From AC-51 sp963749895 (GTDB lineage Bacteria > Actinomycetota > UBA4738 > HRBIN12), in contig CAVVOG010000001.1 in assembly GCA_963749895.1 (NCBI GenBank), forward strand, positions 186,001-250,000: 64,000 nucleotides of DNA, written 5' to 3'. Shown in pieces: positions 57,823 to 64,000 of the stretch (position 1 is the stretch's first letter; every line of letters begins with the position of its first letter). Position numbers and translations under genes: made by a program. The notes under the pieces were generated by a model. The model did not search any database. It saw only the letters and a list, made by a program, of their open reading frames with translations, and had not been told where the DNA came from.

Positions 57823-59394
57823 ATGCTGGATCTCCTGATCGACGGCGGGCGCGTGCTCGACGGCTCCGGCGACACGGGGTTCGATGCGGCGGTCGGGGTC
57901 GCCGGGGACCGGATCGTGGGGGTGTGGCGCGAGGGCGCCCCCCGCGAGGCGCGGCGGACGGTCGATGCCCGCGGTCGATGCGTCGCGCCGGGGTTCGTCG
58001 ACGTGCACAACCACTCCGACCTGTCCGCGCTCGTGCTGCCGACCTTCGACAGCTACGTCCGGCAAGGGGTGACGTCGGTCGTCGTCGGCAATTGCGGGTT
58101 CTCGCCGTGGCCGGGAGGATTCGGCGACGGCATCGCGCTCGCCTACGGAGACCCGGCCGCGTACGACGAGCCCTCGTGGCCCGGCTACGGCGACTACCTC
58201 GCCGCGATCGGGACGGCCCGGCCAGCCGTGAACGTGGCGACGCTCGTCGGTCACGGGACGATCCGGAGAGAGGCCCTGGGGATCGAGCCGCGCCCGCCGG
58301 ATGCGGGCGAGCTCGCACGGATGCGGCAGTGGGTCCGTGAGGCGATGGACGCCGGTGCGTTCGGCGTCTCGTCCGGCCTGATCTACGTCCCCGGGATCTT
58401 CTCGACGACCGACGAGGTCGTGGCGCTCGCGGAAGCGTCGGCAGAGGTCGGTGGGCTGTACGCGAGCCACATCCGAGGAGAAGGGGAGCATCTGTTCCGG
58501 GCCGTCGAGGAGGCCCTCGAGATCGGGCGGCGCGCCGGCCTCCCCGTACACGTCAGCCATCTCAAGTGCGAGTCGTCGCTCGTCTGGGGACGGGCGGGCG
58601 ACCTGCTCGGACGCCTGGCGGACGCCGAGGACGCGACCGCGGACCAGTACCCGTACACGGCGTGGAACTCGTCGCTCGCCTCGCTCCTTCCTCCCTGGGC
58701 GCCGGTCGGAGACCTCGAGCGGCTCGTACGCGATGCGGCGATGCGCGACCGGCTCCGCACGGCCGTCGAGCTCGGCGAACCCGGCTTCCAGTCGTCGGTC
58801 CACGGGGTCGGCTGGGACCGGATCGTGGTCGTGGGGACGGGCGACGTGCGCTGGCGCGGGATGAACGTCGCCCGGATCGCCGAGGAGATGGGGTTCGATC
58901 CGTTCGCCGCGTTCGTCCGACTGCTGATCGAGGACCCCGACACGAGCTGCATCGGCCACGCGATGCACCACGAGGACGTCCACACGATCCTCGCGGCCCC
59001 GGGGGTCTTCGTGGCGTCGGACGGGTCCGCCGACGCACCCGACGGACCGGGTGCCGACCTCCCGGTGCACCCCCGCGAGTACGGGACGTTCCCGCGGGCT
59101 CTCGCGCTCGCGCGCGACGCGGGCCTCCTGCCGATCGAGTCGATCGTGCGCAAGATGACGTCGCTCCCGGCGGAGCGGTTCGGGTTGCGTGACCGGGGTC
59201 GCATCGCCGAAGGGAGCTTCGCCGACCTCGTCGTGTTGGATCCGAGCGACGTCCGCGATACCGCGACGTTCGAGGACCCTCACGCGTTCCCCCGAGGGAT
59301 CTCGACGGTCGTCGTGAACGGTGAGATCACATGGGAGGAAGGCATGGCGATCGAGCGGTTCGGGCGGGTCCTGCGCCGCGGCGAGGCCACCTAG
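57823..59394 (+). CDS. N-acyl-D-amino-acid deacylase
   Basis: A 523-residue amidohydrolase of the D-aminoacylase family, which removes acyl groups from N-acyl-D-amino acids. The N-terminal beta-sandwich (LLIDGGRVLDGSGDTG) leads to the metal-binding FVDVHNHSDLS near residue 60. A metal-ligand Cys may be in VGNCGFSPW near residue 90, followed by HVSHLKCESS and GHAMHHEDV. A TAGCAT box (57811-57816) lies six bases before the ATG, indicating a leaderless transcript. It is divergent from the sulfur operon and ends inside the convergent nuclease gene's stop. Confidence 0.9.
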   Translation: MLDLLIDGGRVLDGSGDTGFDAAVGVAGDRIVGVWREGAPREARRTVDARGRCVAPGFVDVHNHSDLSALVLPTFDSYVRQGVTSVVVGNCGFSPWPGGFGDGIALAYGDPAAYDEPSWPGYGDYLAAIGTARPAVNVATLVGHGTIRREALGIEPRPPDAGELARMRQWVREAMDAGAFGVSSGLIYVPGIFSTTDEVVALAEASAEVGGLYASHIRGEGEHLFRAVEEALEIGRRAGLPVHVSHLKCESSLVWGRAGDLLGRLADAEDATADQYPYTAWNSSLASLLPPWAPVGDLERLVRDAAMRDRLRTAVELGEPGFQSSVHGVGWDRIVVVGTGDVRWRGMNVARIAEEMGFDPFAAFVRLLIEDPDTSCIGHAMHHEDVHTILAAPGVFVASDGSADAPDGPGADLPVHPREYGTFPRALALARDAGLLPIESIVRKMTSLPAERFGLRDRGRIAEGSFADLVVLDPSDVRDTATFEDPHAFPRGISTVVVNGEITWEEGMAIERFGRVLRRGEAT

Positions 59395-59915
59395 CGGGCG
59401 CAGGCTCCCCAGAGGCCCCGCCCTGCCTCCCGTGCCGCGCGCTGCGCCCGCTCGAAGCGCTCGACGTACGCGACGTTCGGTGGGATCGTGAGCAGGACGC
59501 CGGCCCCCTGCGCCAGGATCGACTCGTTGACCAACTCACCGGCGAGCCACACGTAGGCGAGCGTCCGCTCGTAGCGGTCCGTCCGCTCGACGTCGTACTC
59601 GAGGTCGACCTGCGCGCCGTCCAGCCGCCCGGTGGTGTAGTCGGTGGCCTCCCGCCCGAAGCACTCGAGTTCGGTGTACGGGCCGTCCTTCTCAGGCGTG
59701 TCGATCCCGATCAGACGGACCGTCACCTCGCGCCCGTCCGCCAGGACACGGATCGTGTCCCCATCGATCACGTCGACGACGCGGGCAGGGGTCCTGGCGC
59801 CGATCGACGGGGACACGTCCTGGGCGCTGGTTGCGCACGCTGCCGGAAAGGCGAGCAGGAGGAGCCCGACCAGGACCGATCGCGGTCCGTTCGGACCGCC
59901 CGTGCTGTTCGTCAC
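59391..59915 (-). CDS. Secreted thermonuclease-like (SNase) protein
   Basis: A 174-residue staphylococcal-nuclease-fold protein. A signal peptide-like hydrophobic stretch (about 13-27, ending PAACATS) suggests export or a weak lipobox with Cys27. The nuclease domain starts ARVVDVIDGDTIRV and has RLIGIDTPE (catalytic Arg and Asp), RTLAYVW and the second Arg. It would cut DNA or RNA outside the membrane. It follows the D-aminoacylase in convergent orientation. Confidence 0.87.
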   Translation of the reverse strand: MTNSTGGPNGPRSVLVGLLLLAFPAACATSAQDVSPSIGARTPARVVDVIDGDTIRVLADGREVTVRLIGIDTPEKDGPYTELECFGREATDYTTGRLDGAQVDLEYDVERTDRYERTLAYVWLAGELVNESILAQGAGVLLTIPPNVAYVERFERAQRAAREAGRGLWGACAR

Positions 59916-59935
59916 GCGCGAACGTCCTCCCGCAG

Positions 59936-60009
59936 AGCCGGCGGTCGGATTCGAACCGACGACCTACCGATTACAAGTCGGTTGCGCTACCGGACTGCGC
60001 CACGCCGGC
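59936..60009 (-). tRNA. tRNA-Thr (anticodon TGT)
   Basis: A complete 74-base cloverleaf on the minus strand. Acceptor stem GCCGGCG pairs with CGCCGGC, D arm GCGC/GCGC, anticodon stem ACCGA/TCGGT with loop CTTGTAA (TGT reading ACA and other ACN codons), T arm GTCGG/CCGAC with loop TTCGAAT. The discriminator base is T and CCA is not encoded. It overlaps no gene. Confidence 0.95.
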
Positions 60010-60021
60010 CAGGGCGCGAGT

Positions 60022-60450
60022 CTACCCCCGCCGGAAGGAGGGCCCGCTCGCGGCGAGTGCATAGATGACGAAGCCGTTGAGCCCCATCGTGATCAGCCCT
60101 GAGCTCGTGCCGCCGTCGAGCGCCACGCTCAGCCCCATCACGACGCCGACCACGCCCAGGACGATCCCGAGGGGTCGACCGATCGGAAGCAGCAGCGCGA
60201 CCAGCAGGGCTCCGACCAGCTGCGCGACCGCGAGGCCGGCGGACACCCACAGCGACGAGCCCTCGAGCGACAGCAGGCCCGCTGCCACGCCGTTCATCAA
60301 TGCCGACACGAACAGCACGACCGCGGCCGTGGTCACGATCGCTGACCGCCGTCCGGGTCGCTCTCGCGCGGGCGCCTGCGCCGTGATGTCGGACAGATCC
60401 TCGAACCGCGATCGACGCGGCTCGCCCTGACTGGGAGGCGACGGCTCCAT
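60022..60450 (-). CDS. Small multi-pass membrane protein of unknown function
   Basis: A 142-residue protein. A polar N-terminus (1-36) is followed by about four membrane segments (AIVTTAAVVLFVSALMNGVAAG, VSAGLAVAQLVGALLVALLLP, LGIVLGVVGVVMGLSV, LITMGLNGFVIYALA). I do not recognise a family. It lies between rlmB and tRNA-Thr; the start at 60450 is nine bases after the rlmB stop, so it may be co-transcribed with the rlmB-ispF-ispD unit. Confidence 0.65.
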   Translation of the reverse strand: MEPSPPSQGEPRRSRFEDLSDITAQAPARERPGRRSAIVTTAAVVLFVSALMNGVAAGLLSLEGSSLWVSAGLAVAQLVGALLVALLLPIGRPLGIVLGVVGVVMGLSVALDGGTSSGLITMGLNGFVIYALAASGPSFRRG

Positions 60451-60459
60451 GGCCAGTCA

Positions 60460-61212
60460 TCATCCCCCGGATGGCGGCTCGCGCGTGGGAAGCACCCACG
60501 CGTACAGGACCGCCGCCAACGACGCAGCCGCGTTCAGCGAGCCCACCTGCCCACGCAAGGGCAGCGCGACCAGCAGATCGCACCGTTCACGGACCAGCCG
60601 CGAGATGCCTGTGCCCTCGCTGCCCACGACCAGCGCCAGACGACCGTCGGGGCACGGTGTGGAGAACACCGTGTCCGGCGCCTCGCCGTCCAGACCGACG
60701 GCGGTGAAGCCGGCGTCCTGCAGGCGGCCGAGCGCCTTCGCGATGTTGGCGACCCTGGCGTGCGGCAGATGCGCGAGGGCACCCGCGGACGCGCGGACGG
60801 CGGCGGCGCTCACCGGGGCGGCACGATGGGTCCGCGTCACCAGCATCGCTGCGCCGGCCGCCTCGGCCGAGCGTGCTGCCGCCCCCAGGTTCTGTGGGTC
60901 CTCCACCCCGTCGAGGACCACGACGACAGCGTCAGAGGCGAAGGCGAAGGTCGCCAGCTCACGCTCGCCGAGCGACGGTCGCACCTCATCGGCACGCGTC
61001 CGCGCGACGATGCCTCGATGATCTTCCGCCCCCGCCAACGCGTCGAGGCGCTCACGCGGAACCTCCGACACCCGGACGCTCGCTCGCTCGGCCGCAGCGC
61101 GCACGTCGCGGAGCCCCTCACCGCGGCGCGCGCCCCGGGCGACCAGTACCTCAGTCGCGACACCTGCACGGACCGCTTCGAGCACGGCGCGCTTGCCGGA
61201 GACGATGCTCAC
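60460..61212 (-). CDS. rlmB: SpoU-family rRNA 2'-O-methyltransferase (RlmB-like)
   Basis: A 250-residue SPOUT methyltransferase of the TrmH/RlmB type, which methylates the ribose of a 23S rRNA guanosine (G2251 in E. coli). The N-terminal substrate-binding part (GKRAVLEAVRAG) is followed by the knotted SAM-binding domain with DPQNLGAAARSAEAAGA, LVVGSEGTGIS and ALPLRGQVGSLNAAASLAAVLY. The GTG at 61212 overlaps the ispF stop (GTGA). In many actinobacteria cysS lies between ispF and this gene; here it is absent. Confidence 0.9.
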   Translation of the reverse strand: MSIVSGKRAVLEAVRAGVATEVLVARGARRGEGLRDVRAAAERASVRVSEVPRERLDALAGAEDHRGIVARTRADEVRPSLGERELATFAFASDAVVVVLDGVEDPQNLGAAARSAEAAGAAMLVTRTHRAAPVSAAAVRASAGALAHLPHARVANIAKALGRLQDAGFTAVGLDGEAPDTVFSTPCPDGRLALVVGSEGTGISRLVRERCDLLVALPLRGQVGSLNAAASLAAVLYAWVLPTREPPSGG

Positions 61213-61679
61213 GTCACCACCGCGACCGCGAGGCAGCCGATGCCGTCCCCCGTCAGGCCCAGCCCCTCCGGCCGAGTCGCCTTGACCGAGACACGAGCGA
61301 TCTCGATCCCCAGCGCTGCGGCGAGCCGCTCGCGGATCTCGTCGCGCCGTGGTGCGATCGCCGGGCGCTCGCAGATCACGGTCGCGTCGCACGACACGGG
61401 GACGAGTCCGGCCGCGCCGAGGATGTCCACCGTCTGGGCCAGGAGCGTCGGTCCGGCGATCCCCTCGACAGCGGGGTCCGTGTCCGGGAAGTGCTGCCCG
61501 ACATCGCCGAGCGCCGCGGCTCCCAGCAGGGCGTCGGCGATCGCGTGGCACACGACATCTCCATCGGAATGACCCGCCAGGCCGTCCCCATCGAAGCGGA
61601 CACCGCCCAACCGGAGCTCGCGTCCGACGGCGAACCGGTGGACGTCGAACCCCAGTCCCGTGCGCGGGGCATCACCCAT
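61209..61679 (-). CDS. ispF: 2-C-methyl-D-erythritol 2,4-cyclodiphosphate synthase
   Basis: A 156-residue MEP-pathway enzyme that cyclises CDP-methylerythritol 2-phosphate, releasing CMP. GFDVHRF and GHSDGDVVCHAIADALLGA carry the zinc ligands, and FPDTDP and the later RPEGLGLTG loop are conserved. Its start overlaps the end of ispD by eight bases, so ispD-ispF-rlmB are translated as a tight set. Confidence 0.97.
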   Translation of the reverse strand: MGDAPRTGLGFDVHRFAVGRELRLGGVRFDGDGLAGHSDGDVVCHAIADALLGAAALGDVGQHFPDTDPAVEGIAGPTLLAQTVDILGAAGLVPVSCDATVICERPAIAPRRDEIRERLAAALGIEIARVSVKATRPEGLGLTGDGIGCLAVAVVT

Positions 61680-62367
61680 CGACGTCTCCGAGCCTCGCGC
61701 GCGCCCGGACGAGGTCCAGCATCGTGGTCACCTTGAAGTTGCCCGGATCCCCGCGCACCGTGATCACCCTCCCCGTCTCCTCCAGCAGCATCGCGTCGTC
61801 GGTGACCGACGTGCCTGCCTCTGCAGCGGCTTCGTGGGCGGCCCGAAGCGCGTCGACCCGGAAGGCCTGGGGCGTCTGGGCGAGGCCCAGAGACGCGCGG
61901 TCGACGGTATCGCGCACGCGTCCGCCCACGACGCGTTTCACGGTGTCGGTCACCGGCAGCACGGGCACCACGCCGTCGACACCCTCCGTGACGGCGGTCA
62001 CGACCGTGGTGAACAGATCCGGGGGTGCGAACGGGCGCGCGGCGTCGTGAACGGCGACGATGGTCACGTCCGATGCCAGCTCCGCGAGCGCGGCCCGCAC
62101 CGACGCTTGGCGGGTCCGACCACCGGTCACGACCGCCGTCGGGACCTCGAGCACCTCCAGACACACGCGCGCGTCCCCTTCGTAGCCGGGTGGCGCGGCG
62201 ACCACGATCGAGGAGATCGCCGGGGAGGCGGCGGCAGCAGCAGCGGCTGCGGCGAGGATCGGCCGGTCCCCCAGCGAAAGGAAAGCCTTGGGCACCTCGG
62301 CGCCGAGGCGCCGACCGGCACCGGCAGCAAGGATCACCGCGGCGGCGCGCATCCGTTGCCCGGTCAC
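61672..62367 (-). CDS. ispD: 2-C-methyl-D-erythritol 4-phosphate cytidylyltransferase
   Basis: A 231-residue nucleotidyltransferase that attaches CMP to methylerythritol 4-phosphate in isoprenoid precursor synthesis. VILAAGAGRRLGAEVPKAFLSLG is the CTP-binding signature, followed by VHDAARPF and QTPQAFR. An Ala-rich helix (about 38-48) is lengthened. GTG 62367 gives the longest match; the ATG five codons later is possible. Confidence 0.96.
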   Translation of the reverse strand: MTGQRMRAAAVILAAGAGRRLGAEVPKAFLSLGDRPILAAAAAAAAASPAISSIVVAAPPGYEGDARVCLEVLEVPTAVVTGGRTRQASVRAALAELASDVTIVAVHDAARPFAPPDLFTTVVTAVTEGVDGVVPVLPVTDTVKRVVGGRVRDTVDRASLGLAQTPQAFRVDALRAAHEAAAEAGTSVTDDAMLLEETGRVITVRGDPGNFKVTTMLDLVRARARLGDVDG

Positions 62368-62400
62368 GCGCGAAGCATCGCAGACGCCGACGACGGATCG

Positions 62401-63483
62401 CTACCGGGTTGCCGGTTCGGCTTCGGGCAGGCTCGCGAAGATCATCCTGCCGGTGGCCGTCTGGATCACGTTGCGGACCCGCGCTTCGACCTCCGAGCCG
62501 ATGCGCGCCACAGCCTGCTCGATCACGACCATCGTCCCGTCGTCGAGGTAGCCGACGGCCTGCCCGTGCTCGCGACCCTCCTTCACCAGCCGCACGACCA
62601 CCTCGTCGCCGGCCGTGTAGGGCGCGCGGAACTTCGCTGCGAGCGCGTTGACCTGCGCGACGGGGACGCGCAGCGCCTCGGCCACCTTCGCCATGTTGTG
62701 GTCGACCGTGATGAGGGAGGCGCCGCTCTCGCGGGCCAGGCGGACGAGCGCCGCATCCACGTCCATCACCCCTGCCTCCTCGACGAGCTGGAACTGGACG
62801 GTCGGCGCTCGTTGGAGTTCCACGAGCACGTCGAGGCCACGGCGCCCGCGCTTGCGTCGCCCGGGGTCCGACGAATCGGCGATCGCCTGAAGCTCTCGGA
62901 GCACGCCTTCGTGCAGCAGGATCGTCCCCGAAACGAACCCGGTCGCCACGAGATCGGCGACCCGGCCGTCGATCAGCGCGCTCGTGTCGAGCACGTGCAG
63001 ATCCCCGCCCGAGCGCGAGCTCGCCCGGGGCTTCATGCCGACCAAGCCGAAGATGTCCTCGTGTTTGGCCTGACCCAGACGCGTCCCCAGCGAGCCGAGG
63101 ACCAGGAAGATGAACACGGCCGCGGGCCACGTGTACGCCAGCGGCACGAACAGCAACGGGATGCACAGCAACGCCGCGACCACGAGGCCGACCACGAGGC
63201 CGACGACCCCCCCGGCGATCTCGGCGGCTGGTCGGCGCCGCAACTCACGCTCCAGCCCGGAGACCGCCTGAAGGGTGAGACGCCCGAAGATGCCGCCAAG
63301 GACGTAACCGGACCCGGCACCGAGGAACACGAACAACAGCGCGCGCCGATCGGTGACCGCCGACGCATCCGTGGCCGCCATACCGATGTGGTAGCCGGCG
63401 GCGCCCAGCACGGCCACGAAGATCAACCGGACGCCCTCCACCAGGCGCCCGCGCAACCGTGTCTTCCGGTCGTCTGCCCTCAT
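62401..63483 (-). CDS. PIN-TRAM domain membrane protein (YacL-like)
   Basis: A 360-residue protein of the YacL type. Several N-terminal membrane helices (about 15-135, four segments) are followed by a PIN nuclease-like domain (160-280) with VLDTSALIDGR and later acidic positions (ELQAIADSSD, VMDVDAALVRLA, LITVDHN), then a TRAM RNA-binding domain (290-350). It probably acts on RNA at the membrane, though its target is unknown. The order carD, this gene, ispD, ispF matches the conserved block in many Gram-positive bacteria. Confidence 0.9.
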   Translation of the reverse strand: MRADDRKTRLRGRLVEGVRLIFVAVLGAAGYHIGMAATDASAVTDRRALLFVFLGAGSGYVLGGIFGRLTLQAVSGLERELRRRPAAEIAGGVVGLVVGLVVAALLCIPLLFVPLAYTWPAAVFIFLVLGSLGTRLGQAKHEDIFGLVGMKPRASSRSGGDLHVLDTSALIDGRVADLVATGFVSGTILLHEGVLRELQAIADSSDPGRRKRGRRGLDVLVELQRAPTVQFQLVEEAGVMDVDAALVRLARESGASLITVDHNMAKVAEALRVPVAQVNALAAKFRAPYTAGDEVVVRLVKEGREHGQAVGYLDDGTMVVIEQAVARIGSEVEARVRNVIQTATGRMIFASLPEAEPATR

Positions 63484-63584
63484 CGTCGTTCCTACCCCGT
63501 ACGGGACGTTGGACGTCCCCTGCAGGGGTCATCGGAACGATGCCGACCGAACCTGAGACGGGCCCGCATGGGCCCCCGGGCGGC

Positions 63585-64000
63585 TCAGCCCTGAGCCGCG
63601 ACCACCTTCGCACCGTGGGCGTCGTCGAGCACCCCGTCGATCATCACTTCGGCATCCGCCTCGGACTTCCCGGTGGCGAACGAGAGCTCCGAGATCAAGA
63701 TCTGGCGGGCCTTCGTGATCATCCGCTTCTCGCCCGCGGAAAGCCCCTTCTCGCGGTCACGGATCGCGAGGTTCCTCAGCACCTCCGCCACCTCGTACGG
63801 GTCACCGGAGTGCAGCTTCTCGAGGTTGTTCTTGAAGCGACGGCTCCAGTTCGCCGCCACCGAAGTCTCGTCCTCGGTCAGGACCTTGAGGATCTTCTTG
63901 GCCTCCGTCTTGCTCACGCAGGCCCGCAAGCCCACCTGTTCCGTGGAGTCCGTCGGGACGAGCACCGTCAGGTCGCCGTAGACGACCCGCAGCACCAGGT
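63585..64000 (-). CDS. carD: CarD family transcriptional regulator, 5' end cut by the window
   Basis: A partial gene: the visible part runs from LVLRVVYGDLTVLVP to the stop at 63585, about 138 residues, while the N-terminal RNA-polymerase-interacting domain lies beyond 64000. The helical DNA-binding domain is present (AANWSRRFKNNLEKLHSGDPYEVAEVLRNLAIR, LSAGEKRMITKARQIL). CarD binds RNA polymerase beta and stabilises open promoter complexes, especially in actinobacteria. The last codons form an eight-base hairpin (63581-63588 with 63591-63598) that may aid termination. Confidence 0.95.
   Translation of the reverse strand, partial: LVLRVVYGDLTVLVPTDSTEQVGLRACVSKTEAKKILKVLTEDETSVAANWSRRFKNNLEKLHSGDPYEVAEVLRNLAIRDREKGLSAGEKRMITKARQILISELSFATGKSEADAEVMIDGVLDDAHGAKVVAAQG

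Noticed and set aside
1..64000. CRISPR arrays, insertion sequences, integrases, prophage genes
   Set aside because: No regularly spaced repeats of CRISPR length, and no transposase, integrase or phage structural gene was found by reading the protein frames.

Overview
The window is very GC-rich bacterial DNA, densely packed with genes on both strands. It looks like a chromosomal segment from an actinobacterium-like organism (Actinomycetota, probably an uncultured or deep-branching lineage). Supporting signs are a CarD-type regulator, DUF3263, DUF3054, DUF5679 and DUF6941 proteins, an F420-type luciferase-like oxidoreductase, many GTG starts, and many start codons lying 6-10 nt after a TANNNT -10 box (leaderless-type promoters). 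No phage, transposase, CRISPR array or plasmid function was seen. The assignment rests on gene content only.

Layout. 1-9.4 kb: SDR/hydrolase divergent pair, FAD oxidoreductase with a DUF3054 membrane protein, DCC thiol protein with an AlkD-like repair protein, LLM oxidoreductase, and an MMPL exporter divergent from its likely TetR repressor, with repeated operator half-sites between them. 9.4-12.2 kb: kbl and tdh, the two steps of threonine to glycine degradation; tdh carries a frameshift. 12.3-21 kb: two PAS-GGDEF-EAL proteins (the first broken by five small indels, the second with a degenerate GGDRF motif) flank a DEAD-box helicase, a phosphoribulokinase-like kinase and a one-piece transketolase. 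21-23 kb: a KamA-family radical SAM enzyme. 23-30 kb: a five-gene overlapping operon (MogA-XdhC fusion, methyltransferase, sulfatase, phosphoesterase, unknown), then a flavodoxin-like protein and moaA. 30-34.4 kb: two tandem TlpA-like thioredoxins, an S9 peptidase and a PrmC-like methyltransferase. 34.5-39.4 kb: a GroES-like protein and an operon of M20 amidohydrolase, membrane-anchored ATP-grasp ligase, C45 acyltransferase and YjbQ. 39.5-48 kb: a putative ribbon-helix-helix regulator with its own operator, an NlpC/P60 hydrolase, a thioesterase, an MFS transporter fused to a cyclic-nucleotide domain, groL under a CIRCE element, and a second S9 peptidase. 48-54.8 kb: PPOX-type protein plus acetyl-CoA synthetase, Rrf2 regulator, stand-alone receiver, LytR_C protein, DUF3263 protein and a GAF-PAS histidine kinase. 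55-57.6 kb: a symmetric sulfur-carrier operon DsrE-TusA-FAD disulfide reductase-TusA-DsrE. 57.8-64 kb: D-aminoacylase, nuclease, tRNA-Thr, then the housekeeping block rlmB-ispF-ispD-PIN/TRAM-carD, with carD cut by the window edge.

The genes combine central metabolism (threonine breakdown, pentose phosphates, acetate activation, isoprenoid precursors, molybdenum cofactor) with signalling and envelope functions. The most interesting blocks are the ATP-grasp/C45/M20 operon, the mirror-symmetric sulfur operon with phased 17-bp repeats upstream, and the palindrome overlapping the phosphoribulokinase promoter. Indels cluster in 12.1-14.0 kb, so either the local sequence is unreliable or two neighbouring genes are decaying.
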